NCBI RefSeq assembly: GCF_031143425.1
Contig: NC_090446.1
Location: 657,283,717-657,347,716 of the forward strand
DNA: 64,000 bases
Source: Pleurodeles waltl
Taxonomy: Eukaryota > Chordata > Amphibia > Caudata > Salamandridae
Direction: 5' to 3'
The position numbers and the translations under genes were made by a program. Shown piece by piece: positions 10,161 through 23,298 of this stretch. The notes below the pieces were generated by a model. That model did not search any database and was not told where the DNA came from. It saw only the letters and a list, made by a program, of their open reading frames with translations. The number at the start of each line of letters is the position of its first letter. Position 1 is the stretch's first letter.

Positions 10161-10899
10161 CCAAAAACATGTAAAAATTGAGAGGGAACCAAAGCGGGCC
10201 CAAAAGGGCAGTTTGGAAAAAAAACGTTTTTAAGCTGGCAAGTGAGGCAGAATTTTTATGTGTATAGATGCGACAATGATGGGTGGTAGGAATTTTGTGG
10301 ATTCCTGCAGATTCGGGAAGGTTCCATCACAAAACTGGAGGGAAAAATAATGATTTCAAGCAAAGCTGGAGGGTTGCAGGGAATTGTGGGTAAGAAAATG
10401 CTGTGGGGTGCATGTGAAGCACAACACCCTGGAATCAACCAGATGTTTAGTTTTCAGATGTGTCTAGGTCTGGTAGATATTTCTAGGTGGCAGTGTCCCA
10501 AAGTCCAAAAAAGTGTAGCTGCTCACCATTCAAAGTGGCACGATATTGGGAGTTAGCCAACCTCTCTTGGTCCAAATGTAAAATCAAAACCCACAATAAT
10601 CAAATGTCCTCTTGCTTTCCATTGTGACAAGATCCTTTAGTTTGCAGGGTGGGGCTGAAAGACTGTTAACCCCTTCAGTTGGGGTGGAGGGCATAACCTG
10701 GCCCATACTGTTTGGCAGCTCCCACCCCTCTATTTCTTTTTTAATTTCCTGGTATCTATTAGGCTTTCTACACCCCCCCCCCGGGAGTGGATTGGGGGTA
10801 ATTACCCCATCTGACCACCGGTGGGCAGAAAAACTTTGTCCCCATTTATTTTGGGTGGGGGTATGGCCATACCCCATCCTCTTTTTAAAAAAAAAATCT

Positions 10900-11780
10900 T
10901 CTCTGATGTCTAGTGGGCTTTCTGCCCCCCCTTGGAGGAAGATGAGACTTACAAAAATAGCCTAATCTGCCCCCAGAAGGCAGAAATGGCCATCAGTAAC
11001 GCATCCCCATGGGGAGAGCCCCCTTGCCCAAGGGTCCACCCCCAAACAAAACACACACAACGATCCCTTCGGGGGCAGAATGGCCTAATAAAATTAGGCC
11101 TATCTGCCCCCAAGGAGGGCACAAATGGCCAACAGTAATGTCCCCCCATGGGGAGCGACCCTTGCCCAAAGGGCTGCCCCCTAATCAAAACACACCCATA
11201 CCGATCCCCTGTGCTTAAGTGGTTTTTGCCCCCCTTGGGGGCAGAATAGCCTAATAAAATAGGCCAATCTATGGCCTATGGGGACAGAAATGGCCAACAG
11301 TAATGGGCCGCCATGGAGAGCGACCCGTGCCCAAGGGCCCCCCCCCCCAAACAAAACACACACATGCAACAATCCCTGGTGCCTAAGGGGTTTCTGCCCA
11401 CCTAATGGAAATAGGCCAATCTGCCCCCAAGGGAGACAGAAATGACCTAAAATAGTATGTGCTCATAGGGACTTCCCCAAAGGACTTCTCCCCTTATGTG
11501 AAACAATTTAAAAAATCCCTTTTGTCTACTGGTTTCTGCCCCGTTTGGGGGCAGATTGGCCTAATAAAAGTAGGTTGATCTGTCTCCAAGGGGGGCACAA
11601 TTGGCCCAATATATTATGCTCCTCTGGGGAGTGACCCTTGCCTAAGGGGCCGCTCCCCTCCTGTAAAATAAATATATATATTTCTGGGATCTAAAGGTTA
11701 CTGCCCCCCCTTGGGGGCAGATGGGCCTAATACAATAGACTGATCTGTCCCCAAGAGGGGCAGAAATGGCCTTAGAAAAA
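10900..11780 (+). repeat. Tandem array of about 165-bp units with hairpin-forming cores
   Basis: Units contain CCCTTGGGGGCAGAATGGCC, then AATAAAATTAGGCC and a CTGCCCCCAAGG-like end, so each core can fold back on itself. Cores are near 11065, 11230, 11545 and 11705, with weaker copies near 10970 and 11400. The intervening sequence includes CATGGGGAGCGACCC and AAACAAAACACAC. No coding function is supported; the many short frames here are repeat artefacts. Confidence 0.75.
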
Positions 11781-11979
11781 TATGCCCCCTTTGTGGGGGG
11801 TCAGGGGTGGGAGCAGAAGCAATTCCGCTGCCATCCCTGCCCGGGGGCTGTGGGTGGGTGACCCACAGGGGGAGACCTAGTGCTCCCCATGGGGCATGTG
11901 CAGGATATAATGGTTACGTCCTTGGCACAGCAGCAATGCAGCCAAGGACGCAACTGTTATGTCTGTGGAATGGAAGGGG

Positions 11980-13480
11980 TTAACAATGAATCTAATCAGT
12001 CAATTTCCTGAAGTGTTATACAAAAACATTGGAATTGCAAAAGGATTTGTTCATGAGATCAAACTAAAGAAAGGAGCCATTACTTTGGCCCATAAGGTAA
12101 GACCTGTACCATTAGGTGTCCGTAACAACTTGAAAGCTTTATTAGACACCCTATGTGCTGAAAGTATATTAACACCAACAGATTCTGTTGAATGGGTATC
12201 ACCCATTGTATTTGCATGCAAACTATCACTGTATTTGCGCATATGTAGGGACTTACACACACAGTCGACAAAAATATTGTGTTAGTCTCTCATCCCTTAC
12301 CCCGCATCCAAGAAATGCTTGCCACTATCAGTAAAGCTAAATACTTTTCAATTATTAATTTGCATTCGGCATACCACCAAAGTCCCCTCTTAAAAAACCC
12401 TCAGGACATCACATCTTTTGTCATGCCATATGAGGTTTACAAATGTCTACCTTTAGCTTTTGGACTTGCTTCTGATGCAAATGTATTTCAAAAGGTGATG
12501 GTCATACTGTTTGGCAGAATACCCAAAGTCCAAGCATATCAGGATGATATCCTAATTTATACTATAGATCCTGAACAGAACAGGTCATTGCCTATCCATA
12601 TAGGATTTGAAGATGTTAAAAAACTTGTAACTGAAGCACCAGCACTGCAACCCTATGTGTCAGGTAAGAATGGTGTTGTCAGTGTTGATGCCAGTTTGGC
12701 TTAGAAGCTGTTTTAGGACAAATGGTAAATGGGAAGGAAAGAACAGTGTCATTTGCTTCCATATCCCTCAAGAGTGCTGAAATGAACTATAGCATTACTA
12801 AGCGAGAGGCAATGGCATGTGCTTGGGTTGTACAAAAATGTAAGTCCTATATTTGGGGTGCCAGCTTCAACATTTTTACAAGCCACAAACTTCTTACTTA
12901 TGTGTTAGATGGATATGGACACAGCAATGTTTCTGCTCCATTGGTCAGACTCTTGTCTAAGCTACAGGAGTATGCTATTTTTGTAATGTTTTTGAAAGGT
13001 GGGGTGAATTTCAGGGCAGGTTTCCTTTCTAGAACGCCTCTCAAGGAATGCTCTTAGGATGAGGACAAAGGCTATGAACAAGAGTGTTTTTTTAGGCCTA
13101 TTGATGTAATAAATTACTGTGATAAAATATTTTCAGAAAAGGATTGGTTCAAGGCTGCTGAAGAAGATGATCTTCTCAAATGTATGACCAAACGTATCAG
13201 AGAAGAATGGCTCAGAGACAGGTGTCTCACTTCTGATGTTCAAGCTTATGCACAAGTAGCTTCTGATCCCACATGCAAAAAATGGAGTTCTGTTGAGACA
13301 TCATTGGTTCATTCTACCTGTGGTCTTATGATCAGGTCTTTTAAGAAATGCTCACATGGGATATTTAGTGGTACTCTCAGTCTAATTATTATGATTTTTG
13401 TTATGAGGAACACATGCAGCAACAGGACTAGACATCATGAGCAATGTACTTTGTCAATCAACATTGGATCAGGAAAACAA
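11980..13480 (+). pseudogene. Pol remnant (reverse transcriptase, RNase H) of Gypsy copy 1
   Basis: The frame restarts with FPEVLYKNIGIAKGF and runs into LPRIQEMLATISKAKYFSI and LAFGLASDANVFQKVM. The reverse transcriptase catalytic box is intact as AYQDDILIY at about 12535-12561. After it the frame jumps to TEAPALQPYV, so the thumb/connection segment is deleted. RNase H follows at 12722-13057 (FASISLKSAEMNYSITKREAMA, with the first Asp in VSVDASLA). A short linker homologous to copy 2 (AEEDDLLKCM, 13157-13183) is followed by loss of similarity. The integrase core is absent. Stops and frame changes rule out function. Confidence 0.85.
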
Positions 13481-16400
13481 TAGAGCTGGCCACCTCAACT
13501 ACCTACTAAAATGGCATTGAGCTCAGCAAATTGGATGTTCAAAGGGGCACTTGCCTTGCTGAAAGGAATAAATAAAACAATTACATCTTTGGATGCTAGC
13601 AGCTCAGAGCAGTAACACACATTAATATTATATTATTTGTTGAGCACATGCAGGCTCCTCTTGTACAATGTTCAGATATATGGGTTCATATTTTTAAATT
13701 GTTCTGTTGGCAAAGTGTCAGGCCCCCATCCTTCAGTCACTGCCAAGCTGCATGGAACATTCTAGATTTCTCCTTCCCACCACAGACCACTGGTTCCACA
13801 AGCCTGTCTCTGTAAGTACAAGTGCTTATTCATACTATTCCAGAGATATTTCCTGGGAAGAAACATTGGACTATTACAAATTAAAATTGTTCAAATGTGG
13901 ATGTGGACTGAAGGATTAAAGTATTCTTTGAAAGACATGTAATTCTATCATATGTACAAAGACATTTAATGGGATCAATCAGCTGCTGCATGTAGCACAC
14001 CTTTGAATGGAGTCCGAAAGGGATCTGAGATGCTGGCTAATACAATAATACATCCATTGAGATGGGGCAGTTTCAGCAACCAGGACCACCAGAATGGACC
14101 AGCTGAGTCATGATCTTCAAGTATGATGTGAACTATTGCAGGGAATTTCCATCAACACTCGAAGTGTGAGATGTTGAACATGGTTCAGTGATCAACAAGA
14201 CCAAAGACTAGTGTCTGCCCTTAGCAAGAAGACATGGAGTGCTGATCTAAAGAGCATACATAAAAGATGGGATGGAGGGCATCTCCATAGGACAGGGAAC
14301 CCTGAATTTGGACTGCAAATCTTGAAGGCGTATATTACTCTTCAGTTTCTTGGTAAGCTGTTTGGCAGGAGCCGTCTCTATGATCTTCCTGAGTAAATCA
14401 CAAGTGAGTGATCAGGCAAGGTGTGCAGTCTTAATACTGAGGTCAAAGAAAATTTAAGAAAAAAGGCTGCGTTTTATTGAAAAGCAGTCAGAGCCATGGT
14501 GGATTGCTGACCACAGCAGGCCACTGTGCCTAAGTTTCTAGCTAATCATATTGAGTTGCAATTTTCAACCTATCTCATGAATATTTATGTTGTAGGTCAA
14601 ATTACAACCCACTACAATCCTGCATTTTATAAACTCACCTATTAGTAAATAGGTCAGATTAAAAAATACAGATGTATTAGGCAAACGTCAGTGTGCTAAT
14701 TGCAACCACTTTTGCTGAATGGATTTTTATTTAATTAAGTCCATGACGAGGATCTTTGGCAAATAGCTTGAAACTCTGATTTGCACAGCTGTGGAATTTG
14801 AAATTTATGCACCACGGAACAAGATCCAGCCTGCACAAAATCAATTTGTGTGCTATTTGGAAACAACAATCTCTCCAGAGTTTGCTCAGCTAAAACATGT
14901 GGGCTTATGCACTTTGAGAGTGGCCAAATAGCACACGTGCCATTAGCACAAAGGTACATACCACCTGACTTGCATTCACAAACCTCTGGGGCCTCATGTA
15001 CTAAGGGTTTGCAAACTATCTGATTTGGTAAATCTGAGGGTTTGTGTATGCTAAAACCCATTTTTAAATGTACCAACCCTGTTTAACTATTTGGAAAAAG
15101 ATTTCAGAATCATTACATGAGCTTAGGAAAGCATTACGAATCACTATTTGGAAGGAGCTTGTGAAGAGTATTGTAAGACATTGGGTATTAGGTGAAGGGG
15201 GTAAGTATCCACTTCAAATAATAATCACAATCCTTGTCAAGGTGAACTATTAAAGTTATTAAGCTCAAACCCCAGTAGTTATGGCACAGACGAGACGGGC
15301 TTAACTTAGAGGCAATTTGTAAAGTATCCATGCAGTACTAAAACAGGACAGTAATAAAGTCAAATGCAAAACAAAGAAAATCCCAAAATGACTTAGAAAA
15401 ATAAAGTAAACCTGAACAAACAAAATGAGACCAAACTGATGCAAATAAAAGAAGAGTAAGTGGAGAGATGAATTTTATAACCTGTAGGTAAAAATAAAGT
15501 GATAAAGCCCAAAGTTCTAATGATAGTTAATAGCTGAGATAGAATAGGACCTAGGCACAATTTGATGCTGACAGTCTTGGATCGTGGGTCGAACACCAAC
15601 CAGGTTTGTCTTGGTCAAGGATTTTACCTTTCGACTTTAGTCCTTTAAGTCCACATCCACCACAAGAGTACACTTCTAAAGCATCCCAGGCCCCTCAGAG
15701 GTCACATCTAGTGACCCACAAGGTGTCAGGCAGAGTCCAACAGGAGGTTCCAGTCCAGGCACCACTGGTTAGCTGGGCAGTTGTAGAAAAAGACTTCTTG
15801 CAGCTTGTTGTTTACCTATAACTTTAACAGAAGGTCAGACTTATGTCCCTTGTAGTCAATTGCTTTGTCATGGAAACAAGAGAGAGAGAGCAGGTCCAGT
15901 TTTCCAGGTTGCAGACAACAGGTTTATTCCTCTTCTGATCTTCTTCTTGTCCAGGAGTGTTCTGAAGCAGATGTGTGGTGACACGTTTATGCCTGGCATG
16001 AGATTGTGGGTTGAAATCTCCCCGGTGGACATGCTAACCAATGAGGTGAAGGTTTCCTGGGCTATCCCTACCCACATTAATAATTTTCAGGATGACAAAA
16101 GTCTTTAGCCACTCTAAACTTGGGCTGTGAGGGCTCAGTGTCTGTGTGTGTGTGGTTGTGTGCAATGGTAATCCCAGTATCCTCCCACATCTAACACCAA
16201 AATCCAGTTTGATGCAGTCCCTGTACCCACAACATACTTGAAAACAGAAGTCTGGCATAACAAAGCTGAGCTTTCAGCAACCGGACAGTAGAAACACACA
16301 AACTGTTTTGGTATTTTGCCTTCACCCTTTGAAGTTCATCCCAAATGTTATATGTAAACCCAGCAGACCTGTCAAACAGGGTGACACTGCAATTGCAAAA

Positions 16401-18560
16401 AGAGATCTACTGTAATTGGGGCCTGATTTGCCAGAGTGACAAAAGAAGGGCCCTGCCCAAGTGATGGTTAGCATCTTCTTGTGACAGGGATGCTTTTTTG
16501 AAGTGTGGCCACCATGGGTTCCGTCAAGCAGTATGTGTCATTCAAACAAAACCTGACTCCTTAATGTCAAAAAGGATGCTCCCTGGCCCCCTTGCATTAT
16601 GGAATCAGACATCATTCAATTTTAGTTTAATACTAATATTACACTTATTTGAGATGTTGGATTTATTTCTGACTCTCTCGTTAGTTCATTCAGGGCCAGA
16701 GGGGACATGATATTTCTTCCTTTGATGCACTTGGGATCTAGGAGTGTGTGATTGGCAGATGGAGTGGAAATATCTAAGCGTTACCATTATGTATGTTTCA
16801 ACTTTTTCTATTGTTATCTAAAACTGTGTTTGCTGTTGTCTATGTGATGAGATCATTGAAATCTTCTGACCTGAATCGGCATAGCATCAGCTATTACTTT
16901 GAGGGTTAATTTGAACTGTTTTTGCAGGGTCTCATTTTCTGTGCTGGGGTTACAAGTGGCTTCTAGGAATGTCAGCTTATTGTGGAGGGTATACATTGAG
17001 AAGTTCATGAAGGATCTGCTTATTGTTTTGTGGCATTGGATGACCTCTGTGGTAGAAGGAACTAAGGAGAAGGTCCAAAGCAATAGATACATGATAAATC
17101 CATTGAATAATGTGTAGTGGGTTGCAGGTGAGTGTTTGTAAATTGTGCATATAGGATCCATGATGTTCCACTCGATGTAAGGAGGCAGCATGAAAAATGA
17201 GTGATGCCAGAAGTGCCAAAAAGATTGAGGACAGTACTTCTCATGACCTTGTTAATGTGTCATGTGTACTGTGTCATATGGGAGCTTTGGTCAGACATCT
17301 CAAAGTTGAACACCAGGTTGATGCTGGGAGGTCAGTAGATCAGATGGATGGTGATGGTCTTGGTGACTATAATGGGAAATGCAGGATAACTACTCAAAGG
17401 TGTTGAAGGCCGGTTGCTTCTGCAAACTACACCATCATATAGAACAATGGATAATTCAAAATCTTCTATTGATGGGCTTGAAGAGTCGATATATTAATTG
17501 CTGTAGTTTTATGTGAGTAATGGTTGGGGTGAGACAAATCACTGTGACAAATATGGCATTAAAATTAATGTGTATGAAAAGTCAGCTGTGTCTGCGGAAT
17601 GCATGGTCTTAGAGTGGGTTCCAATAGTTGTAATTTGCATGTTTACTGTGACAGGTGATAGGTGGGATCTATATTGGGATGCTAGTATTGTCTCTCCATG
17701 CATTTAGTGTGGATCTACATTGGTTGCATGTGTGTACACATGTGAGTGTGAATATAATGATGATGGAGAGCCACAGAATAGAGGTGCATGTACCTGAAAT
17801 GGAGAGCTCTGTAGTGCAAAATATGAGATGTATGATTTTGGTCCTTACTATGACCATGCAGGAGATTCCTGTGTCTTTCCTTTATCTGAGGACACCCATG
17901 TGAACTCAGACATCTCCTGTAGGGGGACGGGTTAGAAAGTAGGACAAGAAGAGGAGTGGCATTTGGCTGGGAAGCAGAGTGGGACTAGAGGGCATATGAA
18001 CTAGGGTCTTTCACTGTCTCCTGGAATGATTCTGCCAATATGCTGGCCTGTGGAGAGATGTTTGGATAATTTTAACTCTTTCCAGGGGTCAAAGGCAGAC
18101 GTGGGAAGTGTCAGTCTGAGAAAAAGCCCAGATCTGAAGGTCTTGAGACCTACGTCATAGCACTGCCTTCTGAGATGATGCTACCACTGCTCTGATTTGG
18201 AAGCACTAACTAGATGATGTCAGATGATATGAAGGCTCTATAATGATGTCAAGCATAACCTGTAGGTGACTGGCTGAGAGGCAACATGTGCACTGGCTGA
18301 ATTACATAGAGCCTTGCATTGCCTACTGGGATGATCCTGCCTGGGTGCTCACTAGGTGTTGTCAGTTAGCCTTTAGTGGAGGAGGGCAGAAATTAGTGGT
18401 TACTGGTTCACAGGTAGTGCTGGTCTGGACTCGTGTGACCTAGGACCAACCACTCCTTTCCTAGGCAGACCACCTACTGTACTTTCATCCTATACTTATA
18501 ACTTAACTTTCAAATTGGGTGAGGAGTTCCGTTGTGATGAAGTTTCTTAGTGCTTACCTG
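13481..18560. other. No recognisable gene; anonymous, mostly AT-rich sequence
   Basis: I find no conserved protein signature on either strand. A segment beginning GGGGCCTCATGTACTAAGG near 14990 resembles edges of dispersed newt repeats, but I cannot define its ends. 15290-15480 is A-rich. Frames of 60-110 codons occur at chance level; the longest, minus 17191-16853 (112 codons), has no motif I recognise. Confidence 0.5.
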
Positions 18561-18763
18561 ATCACATTCCTTTACATTTTTTTTTTTAAATATATTTTTA
18601 TTAACACTTCGCTGTCTTACATTTGCAGTTCCATTTGTGGTAACATGTTATTCTTTTCATACATATCAATCAGATAATCTGCATTTATGTTATACTTTAC
18701 ATGTACTTTGTTACACACCTTCTTAGTACTGTTATCAGATCCTTTGCATTCATTAATCACTAA

Positions 18764-18943
18764 GGGCCTGATTACAACTTTGGAGGAGGTGTTAATCCGT
18801 CCCAAATGTGACGGATATACCACCAGCCGTATTACGAGTTCCATAGGATGTAATGGACTCGTAATACAGCTGGTGGTATATCCGTCACTTTACCGTCACT
18901 TTTGGGACGGATTAACACCTCCTCCAAAGTTGTAATCAGGCCC
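18764..18943. mobile_element. Palindromic MITE, copy 1 (180 bp, TAA duplication)
   Basis: The element is nearly one inverted repeat. The left arm GGGCCTGATTACAACTTTGG matches the reverse complement of the right end, and both arms share GAGGTGTTAATCCGTCCC. The centre around ATAGGATGTAATGG joins the arms. It is flanked by TAA at 18761-18763 and 18944-18946. The three-base duplication fits PIF/Harbinger-type MITEs. It lies in the 3' untranslated part of the L1. Its arms start differently (GGGCCTGATTAC) from copies 2 and 3 (GGGGGTTATTCT). Confidence 0.9.
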
Positions 18944-19306
18944 TAAATCTGGTATACTAACATCCTTGCTTTAAGGGGTTATACTCCTTACGGTTCTGTG
19001 CTACCATTTAAATTGTGTGACCACATAACAGTCTTAAATCAACTCTAACCTATAAATTAAAAGAAAAAATCAACTTAATGGCTTTGCGTGCGTGGGTCTT
19101 GCGGCTGATAAAGGAAATCACTCCTAGGGCACGTCAATGTACGGGGGATGGCCAGCAACCCACTCTCCCCCCCACCAACAATGATGTAGCAATTTGTGTC
19201 TCGCCCGACACTGCTCTATATCGCTTGGTGCAGTCTGCTGATGTGTTCGTCAATACCCCGGCTTCAACTTTGGGAACCCTCCCAAGGGCCAGCCCCGTTG
19301 AGTGTG

Positions 19307-22300
19307 TTAATCGGCTCCTGCTTCTATCTCGGGGCCTATCGGTCTCTTCATTAGGCCATCCCAGCTCGTCACTAAGTCCTCCCACTCTGGAGCAATGGGG
19401 GCCTGACGGATGCCCCTGGCTTCCTCAGCCTTCAGGACCTGCAGTTCAGCCCTAGTCCATCTCACAACGTCGCCTTTCCATTCAGTCAGTGAGGGGTGGC
19501 TAGAGGCCTTCCAACCCCTCCTGATCAGTCTTTTGTAAAGGGTCAGTGTCAGGTCCAGGAAACAACCCCTAACCTTCCCCCGCAGCGCATCCGTCTTGAG
19601 GCCCAGCAAGCATAAAGCAGGGGTGGGCAGCAGTTCCGTCTCAAATAGTCCTTACAGTATCGTCATCATCTCCCTCCAACCAGTCTGAAGCACCGGGCAT
19701 CCCCACACCATGTGGTCAAAGTCAGCTTCCCCACCCCCACACCTGGGGCATGTCCTAGGGGTCCCCCCATATATGCGGAACAGTCAGTGTGGAGTGAGGT
19801 ACGTCCTATGTAAATAGTTGTATTGAATGTATCTTAACCGTGTGTTACGTGATATCATCCGGGGATACACCAGTGTTCTGCTCCACTCTGCCTCAGATAA
19901 GTCCCGCCCGATCGTATTCCCCATCTTTCCCTCAGGGAATGCAGGGGGTCCAGTGCGGCCTCAGTTTGGGCCCGGTATATTTTAGCGATCAAATGTGGTT
20001 CCTCTCCTGATGTCAACAGGAGGTGTAACTCCCTGTGAATAGTGGGTTCTGCGTTAATCGTGTCCCAATGGTCCTTCAGGGTATGCACTAGCTTCCTGTA
20101 GAGTAAAAACTGTCCCTGAGGAACACCCCCACTTGTTAGGTCAGTGAAACTCTTCAGCACTCCCTCACCGAAGAGCCCCCCAATTGTCTCTACTCCTGCT
20201 CTTGTCCAAGGACCCAGCCCCAGACCCCCGCTCCCGTTCCTCCCGGTCCAGAGCAAGGACCGATAATGGCAAAGCTGGGGAGTATGGTGGGCCCACTCCG
20301 ACCCTTCTCGCGCACCTTTTCCAGCATGTCATCGCAACACTATACATTATGTTGACCCCTAATGGGTCAATCTTCCTGTCTGCCATATGCGCTACAATCC
20401 GAGCTGTGTCAATTACACCGTGGGCGGTGCACAGGTCCAAACGTCCCCTGCCCACCAGCCAACCAGACACCCACTGTAATTGGGATGCCAGGTAATATGC
20501 CTCGAAGTCAGGGGCACCCAGCCCACCCATGTGGGTCGGTCTGCAGATGGTCGTCAGTGCTGTGCGTCTACGTCCATCGTCCCATATTAGCACCCTGAGC
20601 AAAATGTTCAATTCGCGAAACCACGCCGGGGAGATCAGTAGTGGTAAATTAGCGAAGTAATAGAGGAGGCAAGGGAGCATAATCATTTTGGACAGCGCCA
20701 CTCTGGCCATTATTGTTCATTTCAATGAGCGCCAGAACCCAACCGAGGACCGCAGGGAGCAGAGCGTCCTACCGAGATTACCATCCTGGAGATCACTCAG
20801 CTCATGGAATATTTGAATGCCCAAATATCTGAAGGTCTGTGGGGCCCAGTTCACTTCCAACGGGCATGCTCCAGGGCGCACGCAGCCGGGCAGCATGGGG
20901 AACACAAATGTTTTGCCGCGGTTCAGGCGAAGCCCTGACACCACCCCGAAGTCCTCCAGGACCCCTAGAGCCCATGGGAGTCCGTCCGTCCCATCCCTCA
21001 GATAAATTAATATATCGTCGGCGTATAGAGAGACAATGGGGGTTATTCTAACTTTGGAGGAGGTGTTAATCCGTCCCAAAAGTGACGGAAAAGTGACAGA
21101 TTTACCACCAGCCGTATTACGAGTCCATTATATCCTATGGAACTCGTAATACGGCTGGTGGTATATCCGTCACTTTACCGTCACTTTTGGGACGGATTAA
21201 CACTCCTCCCTATTTAGAATAACCCCCAATGTGTTCAGTTGGTCCCCATTCAATCCCCCTACCCACAACCTCCCTCCGCGGCTGGGCCGCCAGGGGCTCA
21301 ATTGCCAGGGCAAATAACAGTGGGGACAGGGGGCACCCCTGTCTAGTTCCCCGAAATACTGGGTATGCACTAGAAATTATTCTGCCCGTTTTCACTCTAG
21401 CTAGTGGGGACGAATACAACAGGTCCACCCATTTAACCCAACTCTCCCCGAGTCCCATTCTTAACATCACAGCCCTTAGGTATTCCCACCTAATCAAGTT
21501 GAAAGCCTTCTAGAAGTCCACCGCCAGCAAGACCCCCGCTGGCAGCTTCAACTCGCCAGGCATGTGCAAGACAGCGAAGATTCGCCTTAGGTTCAGGGAG
21601 GTGCTGCGACCGGGGAGAAAGCCGTTCTGGTCAGCGTGTACTACTGTGGTCATGAGGGGGAGCAATCGGCTAGCCATGACCTTACTAAGGATCTTAAAGT
21701 CACTGTTTAGCATCGATAAAGGACGAAAATCAGTCACCGACGCTTCCTTGTTATTTGTCTTGGGGAGTGGCACCACCAAGGCCTCCCGAAGTATGCACGG
21801 CAGTTCCCCACGACGCAGTGCCTCCGCGTACATCTCCGCCAGCTGGGGAACCAATAACGGTTTATATTTTTTGTAAAAATCCATGGGAAGACCGTCCGTA
21901 CCAGGGGTCTTCCCAGGGGCCAATTGTGCTATGGCCTCACTTATCTCCTCCGCTGTCACTGATCCTCCTAGGCTGTCCCTCCCTTCTGGATTCCGTATCG
22001 GCAATGTGATTTGGTCTAGGAAGTTATCAAAGGCCTCCGTCACCAAGTTACCATGTCTCCCATACAGGTGTGTATAATAATCCCTAAATGCGTCATTTTT
22101 GGGGCCTTGTCTGAGTCTACGAAGTCCCCCTTTGTCCAGTACGCTTGTGATGGGCTCACTATCTCCGCTCAGGCGCACCAGCCACGCCAGCAGTCTCCCC
22201 GATCTACCCTCCTCTGATTGTAGGGAAGCCAAATATTTTTGCATGCTGTGTCACCTAAGCCACTCCTCAATACGGGAATGTTCTCTACGGGCACGGTTAT

Positions 22301-23298
22301 ATTCCTCATTTTCTTGAGCTACTGGCCCCTGTCTCCATTCCCCCTCATGTATGTCCTTCTCCAGGGCAGTCAGTTCCCTCTCAAGTGTGCGCCTCACCCC
22401 CACCGACTGCCCCAGACAAAAGCCCCTCGTCACCACCTTGAGTGTCTCCCATTCCGTGGCCCTAGAAGGGGTAGATCCACTATTGGTCTCAATGTATTCT
22501 ACCAGGTGGCAACGCAGGGCATCTCTGTACGCCTGATCTTCAAGCGCCGCGGGGGTCAGTCTCCACGACGGTATGGGAGGCATGTCATCCGACACCCTCA
22601 ATGACAAAAACAGGGGATTATGGTCCGATAGAGTGTGGGCAAGGTATTCAGAGTGGGTCATGCTACGGGCCAGACCTGCCGTAAAAACCACTCTGTCAAT
22701 TCTGGTGTGCACCCGGTGGAGGCCCGAGTAAAACAAGTAGTCTCTAGCATCTGGGTGTTGTTCTTGCCAGACATCCACCAACCCCCAAGTGCTCAGCCAT
22801 TCACCTAGTCTTTGGGCTATTTTAGTGGATACTGCCCCCTGTAGTGGCGGGGTTGACCTGTCCGTGTTTATGTCTAATACTGCATTGAAATCCCCTCCTA
22901 TTAGTAATTCTCCAGTATATTGGAGGGTAAAGTGGCTTGATAAACCTGTCATGAAGGAGACCTGGTCCTGATTAGGGGCATAAATGCATCTCAAGACCAT
23001 GGGGGTACCATGCAGCTTCCCCTCCAGTATCACAAATCTGCCCTCCCGGTCTATGTTGGAAGAGTCAATCGTTAGGGGGACCCCTGCTCTGACCTCTTGC
23101 ATAAGCCGACTACTCCGTGGCAAACACCTGCCCCCTCCACCTACGTCTCAGTTTCTCTCCCTCCCCTGGTGCCAGGTGGGTCTCCTGTAGCATTGCCACC
23201 TGTACGCCCCTTCTCTTTAAGTAGGAGATAATTCTATGTCTTTTAGCCTGTGTGCCCATCCCCCTAACATTCCAGGTTAAGAAATTGTAGTCTGCCAT
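19307..23298 (-). pseudogene. L1-type ORF2: endonuclease, reverse transcriptase, C-terminal zinc knuckle
   Basis: Starts ATG at 23298, 333 bp after the ORF1 stop. The apurinic-type endonuclease shows TWNVRGMG, LQETHL, GGDFNAVLD and SDHNPL. The reverse transcriptase shows KTPGTDGLPMDFYK, LPGRSTS, GTRQGCPLSPLLFAL and the catalytic YADDILIYL (about 21024 downward). The C-terminus has a CPRCGGGEADFDHMVWGCP zinc-binding segment near 19750. Total length without the MITE is close to 1265 residues. Breaks: a frameshift near 23115; stops at about 22249 and 21510 (the latter inside the conserved AVDF-KAF box) and near 20715; frameshifts near 20220 and between 19650 and 19850; and a MITE directly upstream of YADD. 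Gross structure is full-length, so this is a fairly recent but dead copy. Confidence 0.93.
21038..21227. mobile_element. Palindromic MITE, copy 2 (190 bp, AAT duplication), inside L1 reverse transcriptase
   Basis: The arms are GGGGGTTATTCTAACTTTGG and its near inverse at the right end, where a few bases before TTAGAATAACCCCC have changed. It is flanked by AAT at 21035-21037 and 21228-21230. On the L1 strand, joining the flanks with one AAT kept gives HIVSLYADD in frame, so the boundaries are exact. The body is nearly identical to copy 3 at 62145, including the central TCCATTATATCCTATGGA. Confidence 0.95.

Larger units (their letters stand above)
8028..11979. mobile_element. 3.95-kb non-autonomous element flanked by TTAA (piggyBac or Kolobok type ends)
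   Basis: The Gypsy frame stops at 8027 and resumes at 11980, and the insert is bounded on both sides by TTAA (8024-8027 and 11980-11983). The termini are weak inverted repeats: CTCCCTCACTG at the left, and CCCCTTCCATT as the reverse complement of the right. TTAA duplications are characteristic of piggyBac and Kolobok transposons. No transposase or other convincing coding frame lies inside. The interior has two tandem arrays (about 9000-10150 and 10900-11780). Close to the right end is an imperfect hairpin, TTACGTCCTTGG ... CCAAGGACGCAA, at about 11913-11953. Assignment to one of the two superfamilies is not possible from this copy. Confidence 0.65.
7145..13480 (+). mobile_element. Ty3/Gypsy retrotransposon copy 1, decayed, no LTR in window
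   Basis: This is a plus-strand Gypsy body of the same family as 33692-45381. Its gag begins mid-domain at the Harbinger insertion point, so its 5' part lies left of the window. A 3952-bp element (8028-11979) splits it between protease and reverse transcriptase. Pol can be followed through RNase H to about 13330. No 3' LTR matching the 242-bp LTR of copy 2 is visible, so the right end is a truncation or is decayed past recognition. Confidence 0.85.

Noticed and set aside
10584..11372. Several frames of 60-117 codons in the TTAA-flanked element
   Set aside because: They follow the tandem repeat units and change between copies.
16853..17244. Overlapping minus-strand frames of 60-112 codons
   Set aside because: No recognised motif, and lengths are near chance for this composition.
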